A DNA stretch of 64,000 bases from Euborellia annulipes (taxonomy: Eukaryota > Arthropoda > Insecta > Dermaptera > Anisolabididae): positions 124,001 to 188,000 of the forward strand of contig JAKCPI010006205.1 in assembly GCA_023213315.1 (NCBI GenBank). Reading direction: 5' to 3'. A program made the position numbers and the translations under genes. Shown here piece after piece: positions 62,397-64,000 of the stretch. The notes below the pieces were generated by a model. That model saw only the letters and a list, made by a program, of their open reading frames with translations, searched no databases and was not told where the DNA came from. Position 1 is the first letter of the stretch. Each line of letters starts with the position of its first letter.

Positions 62397-62470
62397 TGCG
62401 CATGCGCAAGATTCGTGCCGTGTGCAGCCTGAGGCGACGGCGACGCTGCCACTTACCCCCGCCCCCCCCC
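62397..62470 (-). promoter_or_regulatory. Candidate nab promoter: NRF1 palindrome and GC box next to a splice donor
   Basis: A GC-rich island stands in A+T-rich DNA about 2 kb upstream of the first coding exon. It holds the perfect 12-bp palindrome TGCGCATGCGCA (62397-62408), the NRF1 consensus, and a GC-box-like C/G run at about 62456-62470. On the minus strand a consensus donor gtaagt occurs at 62456-62451, so sequence just above 62457 could be a noncoding first exon spliced to the acceptor at 60420. The promoter role, strand and exon are inference. The NRF1 site would then lie just inside the first intron. Confidence 0.45.
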
Positions 62471-62624
62471 CTTTAATTCTTTTAAATTATTCAAAAAAGA
62501 GAGGGAAGAGAATTAAGGCCGCTTGTTGTTTCTATTATTGAAAATCACAGGTCTATTTCAATAATTGTTTCATAATTTCATCACAGTAAGGTTTTTAATT
62601 TTTGATTAATTATATTTGAGTAAT

Positions 62625-62850
62625 AAAAAATCTGATGCAACTTTCTCTTACCCTTCGGCAAGAGAAAGTTGTGTACTGTGCTTGTCACACCAGATTTTTT
62701 GTGTCGAGATACATTTAGTTTCCCATAGCACCTTAGTTCCAAACTTGACTACTTGCATTTCATAAGTAAAAATCTGAAATACCTCACTAGTGTTTTTCAA
62801 ACAATTTTCATTTTACTGATATACTTTTTAAAGGACTTCTAAAAAATAGT
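62625..62850 (+). repeat. R1 5' half
   Basis: 5' hairpin with an 11-bp inner stem aactttctctt/aagagaaagtt, then diverged body. Related sequence resumes at 63133-63172 and at 63712-64000, broken up by other insertions. Confidence 0.75.
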
Positions 62851-63172
62851 TTGTTTTTTTTAATGCTGCTAGGTTGCTGAGGCCATTTAGGTGTTGATTG
62901 TATATATTTATTAATTAAATTTATAGTATCGATGGCAACCGAAGAATGTTTTTTTTTTTTTTTTTTTTCTTATTCTCGGCCTTCTAGGTTAGCATTGGCC
63001 CCTTTGTATCATAAATATGTTAAAAATAGGATTAATAACCGGAGAATGTTCAACACGCTGGTTTTTCGGGGCCACCAATCCGAGATTCCGCCGTGCTTGG
63101 TCTTGCTTAATTGCAATGATCTCGGTGGCTGTTTTCTAAAAAATAGTTGATTATAAATTTTAATCAAAATGG

Positions 63173-63439
63173 GGTCAACGGGCTTGGTCTAGTTGATAGA
63201 GTTCCTACCTTCTATACCGAAAGTAGCGGGTTCGGACCCCAGGCAGTCTGATGATTTTATTTAAGCCATTTGGATACCAAATGACTTAAATAAAAATGCC
63301 TGAACCCCCAATAGAATATATTCATTGCAACGGTTATCATCAAAGTCTTATATGGCCTAGTTGCCGAAAAGACTGTGTGAATGTGTGTGTGAGTGTGAGT
63401 GTGAATGAGAAAAAAGTGTTAATGTTTAAAAAAAAAAAA
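63173..63439 (+). mobile_element. SINE-A copy 12, first of a tandem pair
   Basis: Diverged head (cgggcttggtctagttgata) but clear B-box, hairpin, tail and A-run, directly followed by copy 13. Confidence 0.9.
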
Positions 63440-63440
63440 T

Positions 63441-63709
63441 GCCCTCGGGGCATGGCGTAGAGGTTAGCGTGCTAACCTCGTATACCAAACGTCGCGGGTT
63501 CGGACCCCAGGCAGTCCGATGATTTTATTTAAGCCAATTGGATACCAAATGACTTAAATAAAAATGCCTGGACCCCTATATGTATATTTATCAATAACGG
63601 TTATCGTCTAAAGTCTTAAATGGCCTGAGTTGCCGAAGACTGTGTGAATGTGTGTGTGAGTGTGAGTGTGAATGAGAAAAAAGTGTGAATGTTTAAAAAA
63701 AAAAAAAAA
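63441..63709 (+). mobile_element. SINE-A copy 13, second of a tandem pair
   Basis: Near-consensus head gccctcggggcatggcgtag, intact B-box, tail and poly-A. It starts in the A-tail of copy 12, consistent with insertion into that tail. Confidence 0.93.
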
Positions 63710-63711
63710 AA

Positions 63712-64000
63712 TGATTTCAAGGGCAAAATGAGAATATACAATTTAAAGAATATGAAAAAAATAATTGGTTTTTGAATTGTAATCAAAATCGTTGGAGCAA
63801 ATTTTGAAAAAATAAAAAACTGAAATAGTACATCAGTAAAGTATTAGTACTTTTTGACCGATTTTGTTCAAAAGCTTGTTTTGAGTGTCCGGAAGGATAC
63901 CTAACTAATATATCAATTTGGTAGCTCAATTCTTTCTCGGGGAAAAACGTTATATCCATCAAAGTCTCGACATCGAATTTTTGACATGATCGCAATACTT
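63712..64000 (+). repeat. R1 body and 3' part, cut by the window edge
   Basis: Begins at the atttcaagggcaaaatgaga block and runs to atcgcaatactt at the end of the window. It directly follows two tandem SINE-A copies. Confidence 0.8.

Larger units (their letters stand above)
60420..62456 (-). other. Putative first intron of nab
   Basis: If the noncoding first exon at about 62.46 kb is real, this 2.0-kb interval is the first intron, with gtaagt and ccag borders. It carries one complete SINE-A (61153-61410), one SINE-B in opposite orientation (about 61645-61810) and a SINE-B tail fragment (about 60705-60790). No coding signal was seen. Confidence 0.4.

Noticed and set aside
1..64000. CRISPR arrays, operons, rRNA or intact tRNA genes
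   Set aside because: Looked for and not seen. The repeat clusters are SINEs, MITEs or palindromes, and the tRNA-like sequences lack closing stems.

Overview
The window is A+T-rich, intron-rich nuclear DNA from an animal. It has long noncoding stretches, GT-AG introns, tRNA-derived SINEs, hAT-like and Tc1/mariner-like MITEs, and many palindromic repeats. The only gene I recognise is metazoan-specific. An invertebrate is likely, and a repeat-rich arthropod such as a copepod would fit, but nothing in the window settles the species.

The gene is a NAB (NGFI-A/EGR-binding protein, Drosophila nab type) transcriptional co-regulator on the minus strand, running right to left. Five coding exons join in a consistent phase: 60318-60419, 59246-59383, 13934-14196, 12416-12703 and 9846-9965. 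Together they give about 302 N-terminal residues: the whole NCD1 domain, a Ser/Thr/Pro/Ala-rich linker, and the start of NCD2. The rest of NCD2 and the C-terminus were not found and should lie left of position 1. A GC-rich patch with a perfect NRF1 palindrome at about 62.40-62.47 kb is the best promoter and 5'-UTR exon candidate. The intron between the NCD1 exon and the linker exon is about 45 kb and makes up most of the window.

Everything else is intronic or flanking repeat. (1) Family R1, about 0.65-0.73 kb, has a hairpin at each end and carries an internal CA microsatellite; about ten substantial copies plus fragments are present. (2) SINE-A is tRNA-headed with a conserved hairpin body; 13 copies, many with clear target-site duplications. 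(3) SINE-B has a related tRNA head. (4) Inverted-repeat insertions carry a hammerhead-ribozyme-like core (CTGANGA, stem II, GAAA), as known from Penelope-like retroelements. (5) There are hAT-like MITEs with 8-bp duplications, a TTAA-flanked element, a pogo-like MITE, a decayed mariner transposase, two copies of a LINE-3'-end-like repeat, and several large foldback elements.

Region by region: 1-9.8 kb is the intron after the last visible exon and is dense in foldback elements. 9.8-14.2 kb holds three exons and a near-kilobase inverted pair of R1 copies. 14.2-59.2 kb is the giant intron. 59.2-60.4 kb holds the NCD1 exons. 60.4-64 kb holds the putative promoter and more R1 and SINE sequence. 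The most interesting signals are the hammerhead-like motifs with covarying stem II, the double-hairpin R1 family, and covariation in the SINE-A hairpin.
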